DNA from: Streptomyces rugosispiralis
GTDB lineage: Bacteria; Actinomycetota; Actinomycetes; Streptomycetales; Streptomycetaceae
Assembly: GCF_024505145.1 (NCBI RefSeq)
Contig: NZ_JANIAA010000007.1
Span: 62,001 to 126,000, forward strand
Direction of reading: 5' to 3'
Length of the DNA: 64,000 bases
Positions within the stretch are counted from its first letter, which is position 1. Each line of letters begins with the position of its first letter. The notes beneath the pieces were generated by a model that was not told where the DNA came from, did not search any database, and worked only from the letters and a program-made list of their open reading frames with translations. Positions 36,829-44,484 of this stretch are shown one piece after another. Both the position numbers and the translations under genes were made by a program.

Positions 36829-37199
36829 GATGGATGGTCCTCCACACTGAGTGACCGACCGAAGCGGTGTGGGTCGTGAGGGATTTGCACCCGCGATGCC
36901 TGCCGAATTACTACCGTGCTACGCGGCAAACAGTTAAGGTGCGCGGGGCTTCCAGCGTCTCACCAATTGGTTTGAGGGTCAACACGATCACACGCCGACG
37001 GGCCCGCAGGGGGCGAGAGCACACTCGCGGCGAACACCGCCGCTCCTCTCCAGATGACCCCATCGCGGTCGGGGATCTTTCGTGACTCCGCAGCCTTCCA
37101 TGGAGCGGCCCCGTTGGCAACCATCAGCCGATTTCTGCTCACCGTGCGCAGGGAAGGCGTGGTCAGAGGGGGCCGCGGAGGGTGCCTCCAATGAGTTGA
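36829..37199. other. 371-bp intergenic region, small coiled-coil gene / acylphosphatase
   Basis: No gene is supported. The less GC-rich part (36870-36990) contains a tRNA-like fragment on the minus strand (about 36880-36945) with a D-arm-like string and a T-loop-like GGGTGCAAATCCC, but no matching acceptor stem. The promoter of the small coiled-coil gene should be here. Confidence 0.45.
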
Positions 37200-37481
37200 T
37201 CAACGGATCTCGAAGGCGTCGTAGCCACCCCGCGGTGTGTCCCAGATCTCGGTGATTCCCTCGACTTTCCCGGGCGTGTCGCCGTCCCGGAGCCATTCGA
37301 GCAATTGTTCGCATTCCGCACGCGGACCCTCCGCGACCACCTGCACCCGCCCGTCGGCGAGGTTGGAGGCAAAGCCGACGAGTTCCCCGATGCGCAGCGC
37401 GTTGGCCCGGGTGTACCAGCGGAAGCCGACGCCCTGTACGCGGCCGCGTACCCACACGGTGAGGCGGACTCTTTCGTTCAT
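37200..37481 (-). CDS. acyP: Acylphosphatase
   Basis: Acylphosphatase, 93 residues, normal length. It hydrolyses carboxyl-phosphate bonds. The signature [18 protein letters not shown] carries the catalytic arginine, and [20 protein letters not shown] the catalytic asparagine. Its ATG is 37481. It is divergent from the CAP-domain gene. Confidence 0.95.
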   Translation of the reverse strand: MNERVRLTVWVRGRVQGVGFRWYTRANALRIGELVGFASNLADGRVQVVAEGPRAECEQLLEWLRDGDTPGKVEGITEIWDTPRGGYDAFEIR

Positions 37482-37590
37482 ATGCGCACGCTAACCCCCC
37501 GCCCGAGCAGCCGCTAAACCATCGAATTGCCCAGTGGGCAGGCGCGTTGGGGCCCAAATGGCGTACAGTCCCGGCTCAACAGGACTCACC

Positions 37591-37630
37591 CACACGAGTG
37601 ATACATGACTCGCGCACACGAGTGACACAT
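37591..37630 (+). promoter_or_regulatory. 16-bp direct repeat upstream of the CAP-domain gene
   Basis: CACACGAGTGATACAT (37591-37606) and CACACGAGTGACACAT (37615-37630) match at 15 of 16 positions, period 24. Together with ACTCG at 37608-37612 they also give CGAGT-ACTCG-CGAGT, alternating inverted half-sites. This is likely a regulator-binding site for the CAP gene or the divergent acyP. Confidence 0.55.
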
Positions 37631-37672
37631 TTCGAGCGACTTTTGATGCCGAGCACACAAGGAAGGCAGGAG

Positions 37673-38605
37673 ATGGGCCGCCATCGACGATCTGCCCCCG
37701 GTACCCCGGCGGAGGTGGCCGCCGCAGGCCGCCACCGGGGACCGCACCGGAGCCCCCTCGCTCCGGTCCGGACCGGACTGTTGGGCGTGTCCGCCGCTGT
37801 CGCGGTCGGTGCCGTGGCGATGGCCTCCGGACTCGGTCCGAACGGCTACGAACTCGGCGGGGGCAATGACTCCGCCGGACAGGTCCAGGCGGGCGGTCCC
37901 TCGGACTCCGGCCTGGAGACACAGGGCTCGCAGTCCGCGGCCCCCACCGATCGCACCACGGTGCCGCCCAGCCGTGGTGACGACCGCCCTCACGCACCCT
38001 CCACAACTCCCTCCAAGCCCTCTGAGACGCCCTCCACCACCCCGCCGGAGCAGCCGGGGTCCTCCGCGCCCTCCGGGAACGACCGGCCCGGTGGAAACGG
38101 CCAGGGCAAGGGAAGCGACAACAGCAACGGCAAGGGCGGCGCGAACGGCGGCGGGCACGGCAAGCCGTCCCAGAAGCCCTCGACGGAGCCGACCGCGCCC
38201 GAGCCCCCGGCGGCGTCGGCCGGCCCCGAGACCGCCTCGGAGGCCGAAGTCCTCACCCTCGTCAACAAAGAGCGCGAGAAGGTCGGCTGTGCCCCCGTGA
38301 CGGCCGACTCCAAACTCGCCCAGCTGGCCGAGGACTTCAGCGAGGACATGTCCCTGCGCCAGTTCTTCGACCACATCAACCCCGACGGCGACAGCCCGTG
38401 GGAGCGCGCCGAGAGCGCGGGCATCCTGGACCTGGGCGGGGAGAACATCGCCCGCGGCCAGTCGGACGCGCAGTCCGTGATGGACTCGTGGATGAGCAGC
38501 TCCGGCCATCGCGCCAACATCCTCAACTGCTCGTTCAAGCGACTGGGCGTCGGCGCGCACTTCGGCGACGGCGGCCCGTGGTGGACCCAGGACTTCGGCT
38601 ACTGA
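37673..38605 (+). CDS. Secreted CAP/SCP-domain protein
   Basis: A 310-residue protein. After a basic Arg-rich N terminus (MGRHRRSAPG) comes a hydrophobic segment (GLLGVSAAVAVGAVAMASGL) that is a signal or anchor. A long disordered Pro/Ser/Thr/Gly/Asn linker follows (about residues 70-175), as if to span the cell wall. The C-terminal CAP domain (about 180-310) has NKEREKVGCAPVTADSKL, FFDHINPDGDSPWERAE, GENIARGQSD, SGHRANILNC and GPWWTQDFG. Family enzymatic roles are unclear; bacterial members are secreted and cell-wall linked. ATG 37673 has GAAGG upstream; an earlier start at 37646 is possible. Confidence 0.9.
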   Translation: MGRHRRSAPGTPAEVAAAGRHRGPHRSPLAPVRTGLLGVSAAVAVGAVAMASGLGPNGYELGGGNDSAGQVQAGGPSDSGLETQGSQSAAPTDRTTVPPSRGDDRPHAPSTTPSKPSETPSTTPPEQPGSSAPSGNDRPGGNGQGKGSDNSNGKGGANGGGHGKPSQKPSTEPTAPEPPAASAGPETASEAEVLTLVNKEREKVGCAPVTADSKLAQLAEDFSEDMSLRQFFDHINPDGDSPWERAESAGILDLGGENIARGQSDAQSVMDSWMSSSGHRANILNCSFKRLGVGAHFGDGGPWWTQDFGY

Positions 38606-38650
38606 GCCACTGAGCGGGAGCCTCCGAGCGGGCCCCGCATCCGGCTACCT

Positions 38651-38690
38651 GTGAAAGCCCGGGGGGTACGAAAGCGCCCCGGGCTTTCAC
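38651..38690 (+). terminator. Terminator after the CAP-domain gene
   Basis: A perfect 14-bp stem, GTGAAAGCCCGGGG and CCCCGGGCTTTCAC, with a 12-nt loop, 46 nt after the stop. Confidence 0.9.
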
Positions 38691-38767
38691 TTGCCCGCAC
38701 GAGCAGCACACTCACCAGCCGAAAGCGCGACCCTGGAGTCAGCGCTGAGTGCGCGTATGGTGTGGGT

Positions 38768-39235
38768 ATGGACAGTGAACGCACTGGCGGGGCGTCCACC
38801 ACGGTGGACGCGGAGAACCTGGCCTTCGACGTGTTCGCCCGCGCCTGCCCCTCACGCGGCACGCTGGAGCACGTCACCGGCAAATGGGGCGGCCTCATCC
38901 TGGGCGCGCTCCACGACGGCACCTTCCGCTTCAACGAGCTGCGGCGGCGGGTCGACGGCGTCAGCGAGAAGATGCTGTCCCAGACGCTGCACGCCCTGGA
39001 GCGCGACGGTCTGGTGCACCGCGAGGCGCAGCCGACCAACCCGCCCCGGGTGGACTACCGGCTGACCCCGCTGGGCAGCGCGGTCGCCGAGCGGCTGCTG
39101 GCCCTCATCCATCTGGTCGAGGACCGGATGCCCGAGGTGCTGACGGCCCAGGAGCGCTACGACACCACGCGCGTCGGGAGCGGCGAGGCGGCGGCCGCGC
39201 GGGACGCCGCGGTGGCCGGGCGCGGCGGGCGCTGA
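38768..39235 (+). CDS. HxlR-family transcriptional regulator
   Basis: A 155-residue winged-helix regulator of the HxlR type. The core is [27 protein letters not shown] followed by [22 protein letters not shown] and [15 protein letters not shown] cysteine near the N terminus (FARACPSRG) sits where redox or electrophile-sensing members carry theirs. ATG 38768 is the first in-frame start after a -10-like TATGGT. Its 3' end overlaps the convergent mutM by 79 nt. Targets are unknown. Confidence 0.9.
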   Translation: MDSERTGGASTTVDAENLAFDVFARACPSRGTLEHVTGKWGGLILGALHDGTFRFNELRRRVDGVSEKMLSQTLHALERDGLVHREAQPTNPPRVDYRLTPLGSAVAERLLALIHLVEDRMPEVLTAQERYDTTRVGSGEAAAARDAAVAGRGGR

Positions 39236-40083
39236 CAGCGCGGGCAGAAGTAGCTCGAGCGGTTCATCCAGGGGCGGCGGCGCATCGCGGTGCCGCAGCG
39301 GCGGCACGGCTCGTCCTCCCGGCCGTAGGCGTCCAGGGAGCGCTCGAAGTACCCCGACTCGCCGTTCACGTTCACATAGAGGCTGTCGAAGCTGGTGCCG
39401 CCGACGGCAAGCGCGGCGGTCATCACCTCGCGCACATGGTCCAGGAGTTCGGCGGCGCGCGGCCGGGTCAGGGTGGCCGTGGGCCGGTCGTAGTGCAGCC
39501 GGGCACGCCACAGCGCCTCGTCGGCGTAGATGTTGCCGACCCCGCTGATCAGCGACTGGTCCAGCAGTGCGCGCTTGATCGTGGTGCGGCGGCGGCGCAG
39601 CGCGAGGTGGAAGGCGGCCTCGTCGAAGGCGGGGTCCAGCGGGTCGCGGGCGATGTGCGCGATGACGCCCGGCAGCCCCTCCAGGTCGCCGGGGACGGTG
39701 TCGTGCAGCGAGAGCCCGCCGAAGGTGCGCTGGTCGACGAAGCGCAGCTCGGTGCCCGCGTCGTCGGCGAAGCGGACCCGGACCCGCAGATGCTTCTCGT
39801 CGGGGGCCTCGGCCGGCTGGACCAGCAGCTGCCCGCTCATCCCGAGATGGGCCAGGACGGACTCGGCGGGGACGCCGTCGTCGAACGGCAGCCACAGGTA
39901 CTTGCCGCGGCGGCGGACGGTTCCGGCGCGGCGGCCCCGGAGCCGGGCCGCGAAGTCCTCCGCGCCGCCGAGATGACGGCGAACCGCGCGGGGGTGCAGC
40001 ACCTGGACCTCGGCGACCGTACGGCCGCTGACCCAGCGCTCCAGTCCGCGGCGGACCACCTCGACCTCGGGCAGCTCGGGCAA
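39157..40083 (-). CDS. mutM: Formamidopyrimidine-DNA glycosylase MutM (Fpg)
   Basis: Fpg/MutM, 308 residues, excises 8-oxoguanine. The start is TTG 40083 with GGAGG 5 nt upstream, giving [18 protein letters not shown]; the catalytic Pro2 and Glu3 require this exact start. The middle has [22 protein letters not shown] and [17 protein letters not shown]. The zinc finger is CRRCGTAM...YFCPRCQ. A 24-residue Ala/Pro/Arg tail follows, which overlaps the convergent HxlR gene. A 17-bp hairpin separates it from rnc. Confidence 0.96.
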   Translation of the reverse strand: MPELPEVEVVRRGLERWVSGRTVAEVQVLHPRAVRRHLGGAEDFAARLRGRRAGTVRRRGKYLWLPFDDGVPAESVLAHLGMSGQLLVQPAEAPDEKHLRVRVRFADDAGTELRFVDQRTFGGLSLHDTVPGDLEGLPGVIAHIARDPLDPAFDEAAFHLALRRRRTTIKRALLDQSLISGVGNIYADEALWRARLHYDRPTATLTRPRAAELLDHVREVMTAALAVGGTSFDSLYVNVNGESGYFERSLDAYGREDEPCRRCGTAMRRRPWMNRSSYFCPRCQRPPRPATAASRAAAASPLPTRVVS

Positions 40084-40110
40084 CGGGGCCTCCTCAAGCC
40101 TTCGAGCCCT

Positions 40111-40161
40111 CACCGCCCCCGGGCGGAACGGCCCGGGCGGGCCGTCCGCCCGGGGGCGGTG
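40111..40161 (-). terminator. 17-bp hairpin between rnc and mutM
   Basis: CACCGCCCCCGGGCGGA and its exact complement with a 17-nt loop that is itself GC-rich. It lies 43 nt after the rnc stop and 28 nt before the mutM start. It may end the rpmF-rnc transcript or act as an RNase III site; both are inferred. Confidence 0.75.
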
Positions 40162-40204
40162 AGAGGCGTTACGGATGTGATGGACGGTACGGGTGGAAGG
40201 CCGA

Positions 40205-41041
40205 TCAGCGTGCCGGGGAGGCCGTGTCGGCGGCGGCTCCGCCGTCCGCCGCCGTGCCCGCGGTTCCGGCGTCGGCCGCCTCGGCCTTCGCCTGGGCCTC
40301 GTCGGCAGCCGCGCGGATGGCGCGCCAGGCGGCCTCGGCCGCCTGCTGCTCGGCTTCCTTCTTGCTGCGGCCGGTGCCGGTGCCGTACGCGACACCACCG
40401 ACGCGGGCGGCAGCCGTGAAGGTCTTCTCGTGGTCGGGACCGGTCTCGGAGACCAGGTACTCGGGGACCCCGAGGCCCTCGGTGGCGGTCAGTTCCTGGA
40501 GGCTGGTCTTCCAGTCCAGGCCGGCGCCGAGGTTCGAGGACTTCTCGATCAGCGGGTCGAAGAGCCGGTGGACCAGCTCCGCGGCGGCGTCGAGCCCCCG
40601 GTCGAGATAGACAGCGCCGATCACCGCTTCAAGGGTGTCGGCGAGGATGGAAGCCTTGTCCCTGCCACCGGTGCCCTCTTCGCCCCGGCCGAGCCGGATG
40701 AAGGCGCCGAGGTCGAGGCCGCGGCCCACCTCCGCGAGCGCACGCGAGTTGACCACCGCGGCCCGCAACTTGGCCAGCTGGCCTTCGGGCAGGTCGGGGT
40801 GGATGCGGTACAGCGTGTCGGTGACCACCAGGCCGAGCACCGAATCCCCGAGGAATTCCAGCCGCTCGTTGGTGGGCAGCCCGCCGTTCTCGTACGCGAA
40901 GGAGCGATGGGTCAGCGCACGCACCAGAAGGGCGGACTCGAGCTGGTACCCGAGCCGCCCTTCCAGGATCGTGTGAGACGAGGCCGTGTCCGCCTGGGCC
41001 GCTTCACCGCGCTTGCGCGGGGGCGTGGTGGCGTCTGACAT
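40205..41041 (-). CDS. rnc: Ribonuclease III (AbsB)
   Basis: RNase III, about 278 residues. It cuts double-stranded RNA; in S. coelicolor (absB) it is needed for normal antibiotic production. The catalytic signature [18 protein letters not shown] carries the metal-binding acidic residues, with [16 protein letters not shown] later. The dsRNA-binding domain is [14 protein letters not shown] ... [18 protein letters not shown]. An Ala-rich tail follows. ATG 41041 is used; GTG 41053 is an alternative. It follows rpmF by about 20 nt. Confidence 0.96.
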   Translation of the reverse strand: MSDATTPPRKRGEAAQADTASSHTILEGRLGYQLESALLVRALTHRSFAYENGGLPTNERLEFLGDSVLGLVVTDTLYRIHPDLPEGQLAKLRAAVVNSRALAEVGRGLDLGAFIRLGRGEEGTGGRDKASILADTLEAVIGAVYLDRGLDAAAELVHRLFDPLIEKSSNLGAGLDWKTSLQELTATEGLGVPEYLVSETGPDHEKTFTAAARVGGVAYGTGTGRSKKEAEQQAAEAAWRAIRAAADEAQAKAEAADAGTAGTAADGGAAADTASPAR

Positions 41042-41060
41042 AGAGCCTGTCACCCGCCGA

Positions 41061-41234
41061 TCAGACCTCGAGGACCTGGCGGCGGTTGTAGGTGCCGCAG
41101 CTCGGGCACGCGATGTGCTGCTGCTTCGGCTCGTGGCAGCGCTCGCACGCCACCAGGTTGGGGACCGCAGCCTTCCACTGCGACCGGCGGTGGCGCGTGT
41201 TGCTGCGCGACATCTTCCGCTTCGGAACAGCCAC
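41061..41234 (-). CDS. rpmF: 50S ribosomal protein L32 (zinc-ribbon form)
   Basis: L32, 57 residues. GTG 41234 gives [25 protein letters not shown] precedes it. The zinc ribbon is intact (ACERC ... ACPSC), so this is the zinc-containing C+ form. It ends RRQVLEV-stop. It sits 2 nt after the DUF177 gene, the usual yceD-rpmF pair, and upstream of rnc. Confidence 0.95.
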   Translation of the reverse strand: MAVPKRKMSRSNTRHRRSQWKAAVPNLVACERCHEPKQQHIACPSCGTYNRRQVLEV

Positions 41235-41236
41235 GG

Positions 41237-41827
41237 CTACTTCTCCTGTGAGTCATCCCCGCGCTCGCGGGGTGCGTTGTCCTTCTCGCCGTCCCTCATG
41301 GCCTCGGCGAGTCCCTGCAGTGCCGCCCAACGGATGTCGGCGGACTCGTGGTGGTGGTCGGGGTCGTCCGCGAGCGGGGCACCGCAATCGGCGCACAGCC
41401 CCGGGCAGTCCTCCCGGCACACCGGCTGCAGCGGCAGTGCGAGCACCACCGCGTCGCGCAGCACGGGCTCGAGGTCGAACAGGTCGGCCTCGAGGAAGAG
41501 CATGTCCTCCTCCTCGGCGTCGTCGCCGGTATCCGCTTCGCGGCTCCGGTCGTCGGCGTCGGGGTAGGAGTACATCTCCTGGAAGTCCACTTCGAGCTCT
41601 CGCTCCAGCGGCTCCAGACACCTTACGCACTCCCCCGTGAGCGGCGCACGGGCGGTGCCTGTGACAAGCACCCCTTCCATGACCGACTCCAGGCGGAGGT
41701 CCAGCTCGATCGTCACGCCCTCCCGCACCCCGATGACCTCGATGCCGAGGCCCTTGGGCGCCACCACCGAGCGGGAGAGCCTTTTGAGCGCACCGGGACG
41801 ACGGCCCAGCTCGCGCGTGTCGAACAC
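41237..41827 (-). CDS. DUF177/YceD family protein
   Basis: A 196-residue YceD/DUF177 protein, commonly paired with rpmF and proposed to help 23S rRNA maturation. The core is [26 protein letters not shown] and the zinc-like C...C pair [19 protein letters not shown] 41827 is the first standard start. However, CTG 41860 with AGGAA just upstream would add NARLDHRAPL, which resembles the family N terminus, so an unusual start is possible. Confidence 0.92.
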   Translation of the reverse strand: MFDTRELGRRPGALKRLSRSVVAPKGLGIEVIGVREGVTIELDLRLESVMEGVLVTGTARAPLTGECVRCLEPLERELEVDFQEMYSYPDADDRSREADTGDDAEEEDMLFLEADLFDLEPVLRDAVVLALPLQPVCREDCPGLCADCGAPLADDPDHHHESADIRWAALQGLAEAMRDGEKDNAPRERGDDSQEK

Positions 41828-42028
41828 GAGAGGGGCACGGTGGTCGAGGCGGGCGTTCAGGGCTTCCTGCTTTCTACGCTGCGGCGGGCCACCCGAACAT
41901 CCGCTACGAAACGGGCAGCCGAGATCGCGGACGTACGCGCGACCGAAGAGCCAGGATACTGGACGGGCCGCCGTAGACCCAATCCGCCCGGTGGGGAAGG
42001 GGTTCTCGCGGCCCGGTGGGGAGCGGGA

Positions 42029-43105
42029 CTAGCGGCCCTGCTCGTACTGGCGGAGCTGATCGAGGTCGATCATGCTCGTGTCGAACAGGCTGGTCTCGTC
42101 GAGTGCGGCGCCCGGCTGCTGCTGATGGTGCTGGGGCGGCTGCTGGGGCTGCTGGGGCACGTAGGCCGCGTTCGGATCGTAGCCCTGGGCCTGGGCCTGC
42201 TGCTGCCAGGCGGCGTAGGTGTCCTGCTGGTAGCCGCCCTGCGCGGCGTACGGGTCCTGCTGGACGTACGCCTGCTGGTAGCCGTACGCGTCCTGCTGCT
42301 GGTAGCCCGCGGTGGCGGCGTAGTACGCGGCGTCGGCGGCCGCCTGGTCGGGCGGGGCGACGGGCTGGACGAGGTCGGCCTGGGACTGGGCCAGGTCCGC
42401 CAGATAGTCGTCGTCCGTGGTCCGCAGGGCCATGCCGGCCTCGTCCTGGGCCGCCATATGGGCCCCGAGCTCATCGGCCGGCCGGGCCCCGAGCAGCTTC
42501 TGGCGGCCCCGGCCGACCGCCTCCAGGGTCTTGGCGAGGACCGCCGAGACGGCCCCCAGCTTGGTGTCCACGTACTCGTCCGCGCGGTGCCGCAGGGTGG
42601 CCGGGTCGGCGCTGCGCTCCGGGCCCTCTTCGGGCTGCCCGAGGCCGTCCTCGGCGCCGGGGGCGCGGCCGAGCAGCTTCTCCCGGCCGCGGTCGACCGA
42701 GCCGATGGTCTTGGTGAGCACGACCTCGAAGTTGGCCAGCTTGCTGTCCACGTAGTCGTCGGCCTCGAGGCGGATCTCCTCGGCCTCCCGGCGGGCCTCG
42801 GCGAGGATCCGGTCGGCCTCCTCCTGGGACTTCCGCACCAGCTCGGTGTCCGAGATCAGCGAGGCGCGCTGGGTGTGCGCGGACTCGATGATCCGCCCTG
42901 CCTCCCGGTGGGCGTCCTCGACCATCTGGTCGCGGCCGCCGATCAGCTCCTGGGCGTGGGCCAGGGAGTCCGGGAGTGCCGCGCGCACCTCTTCGAGCAT
43001 GGCGAGCAGCTCGGCGCGGTTGATCACGCACGAGGCCGACATGGGCATGGACCGGGCGCCGCCGACGGTATCGACGATCTCGTCGAGCTTCTTCTGCACG
43101 TCCAC
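42029..43105 (-). CDS. DivIVA-like coiled-coil cell division protein
   Basis: A 358-residue protein, mainly coiled coil in the first 230 residues (DSLAHAQELIGGRDQMVEDA, SQEEADRILAEARREAEEI). A 33-residue block is duplicated: ADDYVDSKLANFEVVLTKTI at about 115 and ADEYVDTKLGAVSAVLAKTL at about 173, each ending GR(E/Q)KLLG. The C-terminal third is Gln/Tyr/Ala-rich (YQQQDAYGYQQAYVQQDPYA) and likely disordered. It is annotated in Streptomyces as a cell division initiation protein; a polar-growth role is inferred. It starts at GTG 43105. Confidence 0.85.
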   Translation of the reverse strand: MDVQKKLDEIVDTVGGARSMPMSASCVINRAELLAMLEEVRAALPDSLAHAQELIGGRDQMVEDAHREAGRIIESAHTQRASLISDTELVRKSQEEADRILAEARREAEEIRLEADDYVDSKLANFEVVLTKTIGSVDRGREKLLGRAPGAEDGLGQPEEGPERSADPATLRHRADEYVDTKLGAVSAVLAKTLEAVGRGRQKLLGARPADELGAHMAAQDEAGMALRTTDDDYLADLAQSQADLVQPVAPPDQAAADAAYYAATAGYQQQDAYGYQQAYVQQDPYAAQGGYQQDTYAAWQQQAQAQGYDPNAAYVPQQPQQPPQHHQQQPGAALDETSLFDTSMIDLDQLRQYEQGR

Positions 43106-43211
43106 TGTGGGTGCTCGCAGACTGTCTGGATGCGGATGGATACGGAGACGAACGGGACGACTGTACGGCCAGCGGGCGCCTCCCGGACAGCCGCTGACGC
43201 CCCGTCAGCCG

Positions 43212-43721
43212 CTACTTCCGGCCGAGCCGCTCGGCGAGCGCCTCCAGGACCAGCGGGGGCACCAGGTGGGAGACGTCGCCGCCCCAGGCCGCGACCTCCT
43301 TGACCAGGCTGGAGGAGAGGAAGCTGTAGGTGGGGTTGGTGGGCACGAACAGCGTCTCCACGCCGGAGAGGCCGTTGTTCATCTGGGCCATCTGCAACTC
43401 GTAGTCGAAGTCGCTGACGGCCCGCAGCCCCTTGACGATCGCGGGGATGTCCCGCTGCTTGCAGAAGTCCACCAGGAGGCCGTGGAACGCCTCCACCTTG
43501 ACGTTGCCGTACTCCTCGGTGGTCTGGCGGAGGAGATCGATCCGCTCGTCCACCGTGAACAGGCCCTGCTTCGACTTGTTGATCATCACGGCTACGTGCA
43601 CGACGTCATAGAGCTTGGAGGCACGGGCGATGATGTCGAGGTGTCCATTGGTGACGGGGTCGAACGACCCCGGACAGACTGCGCGGCGCAACGGAAGTTC
43701 CTCGCTCTCGGGTCCGGTCAT
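43212..43721 (-). CDS. coaD: Phosphopantetheine adenylyltransferase
   Basis: CoaD, 169 residues, makes dephospho-CoA. The nucleotidyltransferase motif is [19 protein letters not shown] (T/HxGH). Other conserved parts are [20 protein letters not shown] and [21 protein letters not shown] 43721 overlaps the rsmD stop as ATGA, so the pair is coupled. Confidence 0.97.
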   Translation of the reverse strand: MTGPESEELPLRRAVCPGSFDPVTNGHLDIIARASKLYDVVHVAVMINKSKQGLFTVDERIDLLRQTTEEYGNVKVEAFHGLLVDFCKQRDIPAIVKGLRAVSDFDYELQMAQMNNGLSGVETLFVPTNPTYSFLSSSLVKEVAAWGGDVSHLVPPLVLEALAERLGRK

Positions 43722-44305
43722 GACGCGTTCTCGCACGTCGAGGCGGCGCGACCGTACCAAAGCGTGCCCTCGCCGTAGCGACGGGCCCGGAGCCCCTCGA
43801 ATCCGGCAGGCCACACGAACTCCCCACCTCGTGTGCTGCGCTCAACGGTGGCCAGCGCACCGGGCGCGAGCCAGCCCTTCCCCAGGAGTGTGAGGAGTAT
43901 CTCCTGGAGTTGGGCGTCGGTGACCGCGTAGGGCGGATCCAGGAAAACGACGTCGTACGGGCCGGTGTCGGGGGCCTGTCCGGCGATGGTCTGTTCGGCC
44001 TTGCCGGTGCGCAGCTCGGCGCCGGGCAGACCGAGGGTGCGGACGTTCTGACGGATCGTGCGGGCCGCCCGCGGGTCGGACTCGACCAGCAGCGTGTGGG
44101 CCGCGCCGCGGGACAGCGCCTCCAGGCCGACCGCGCCTGAGCCGCCGTACAGATCCAGGACGCGAACCCCGTCCAGCGAGCCGAGCAGCGACTCCCAGGT
44201 GGAGAACAGGCCCTCGCGCGCCCGGTCCGAGGTGGGTCGGGTGCCGTTTCCCGGCGGCACGGCCAGGCGGCGGCCGCCGGCCGCTCCGGCGATCACGCGG
44301 GTCAT
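43718..44305 (-). CDS. rsmD: 16S rRNA (guanine966-N2)-methyltransferase RsmD
   Basis: RsmD, 195 residues, methylates G966 of 16S rRNA. It starts [20 protein letters not shown] at ATG 44305, with the conserved [20 protein letters not shown], the SAM motif [20 protein letters not shown], and the catalytic [10 protein letters not shown]. The long upstream frame to 45973 is an artefact inside recG. It is coupled to coaD. Confidence 0.96.
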   Translation of the reverse strand: MTRVIAGAAGGRRLAVPPGNGTRPTSDRAREGLFSTWESLLGSLDGVRVLDLYGGSGAVGLEALSRGAAHTLLVESDPRAARTIRQNVRTLGLPGAELRTGKAEQTIAGQAPDTGPYDVVFLDPPYAVTDAQLQEILLTLLGKGWLAPGALATVERSTRGGEFVWPAGFEGLRARRYGEGTLWYGRAASTCENAS

Positions 44306-44431
44306 GAGTGGGGGCCGTCCTTCGCGGTGGTCGGGGCAGCGGCGCCCGGTGCCCGTCCGGGCGGGGCCGCCGCACCTCCACGATATGGCGTACGGGGGCC
44401 CGCGGTGGCCGGGCGCTCCCGCGACCCCGGC

Positions 44432-44484
44432 CGTTGTCGAGGAACTCCGCGGGCTCAGCCCTTGTCGAGGAACTCCGCGCGCTC
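44432..44484. repeat. 28-bp direct repeat spanning the recG stop
   Basis: TTGTCGAGGAACTCCGCG-(G/C)-GCTC occurs at 44434-44456 and again at 44462-44484, period 28. The second copy is the recG gene end (Ala-Glu-Phe-Leu-Asp-Lys-Gly and stop). The first lies past the stop and has one or two changes. Confidence 0.85.

Noticed and set aside
36867..37085. A 72-codon open frame in the smc-acyP intergenic region
   Set aside because: Composition does not resemble neighbouring genes, there is no ribosome site, and it crosses the tRNA-like fragment.
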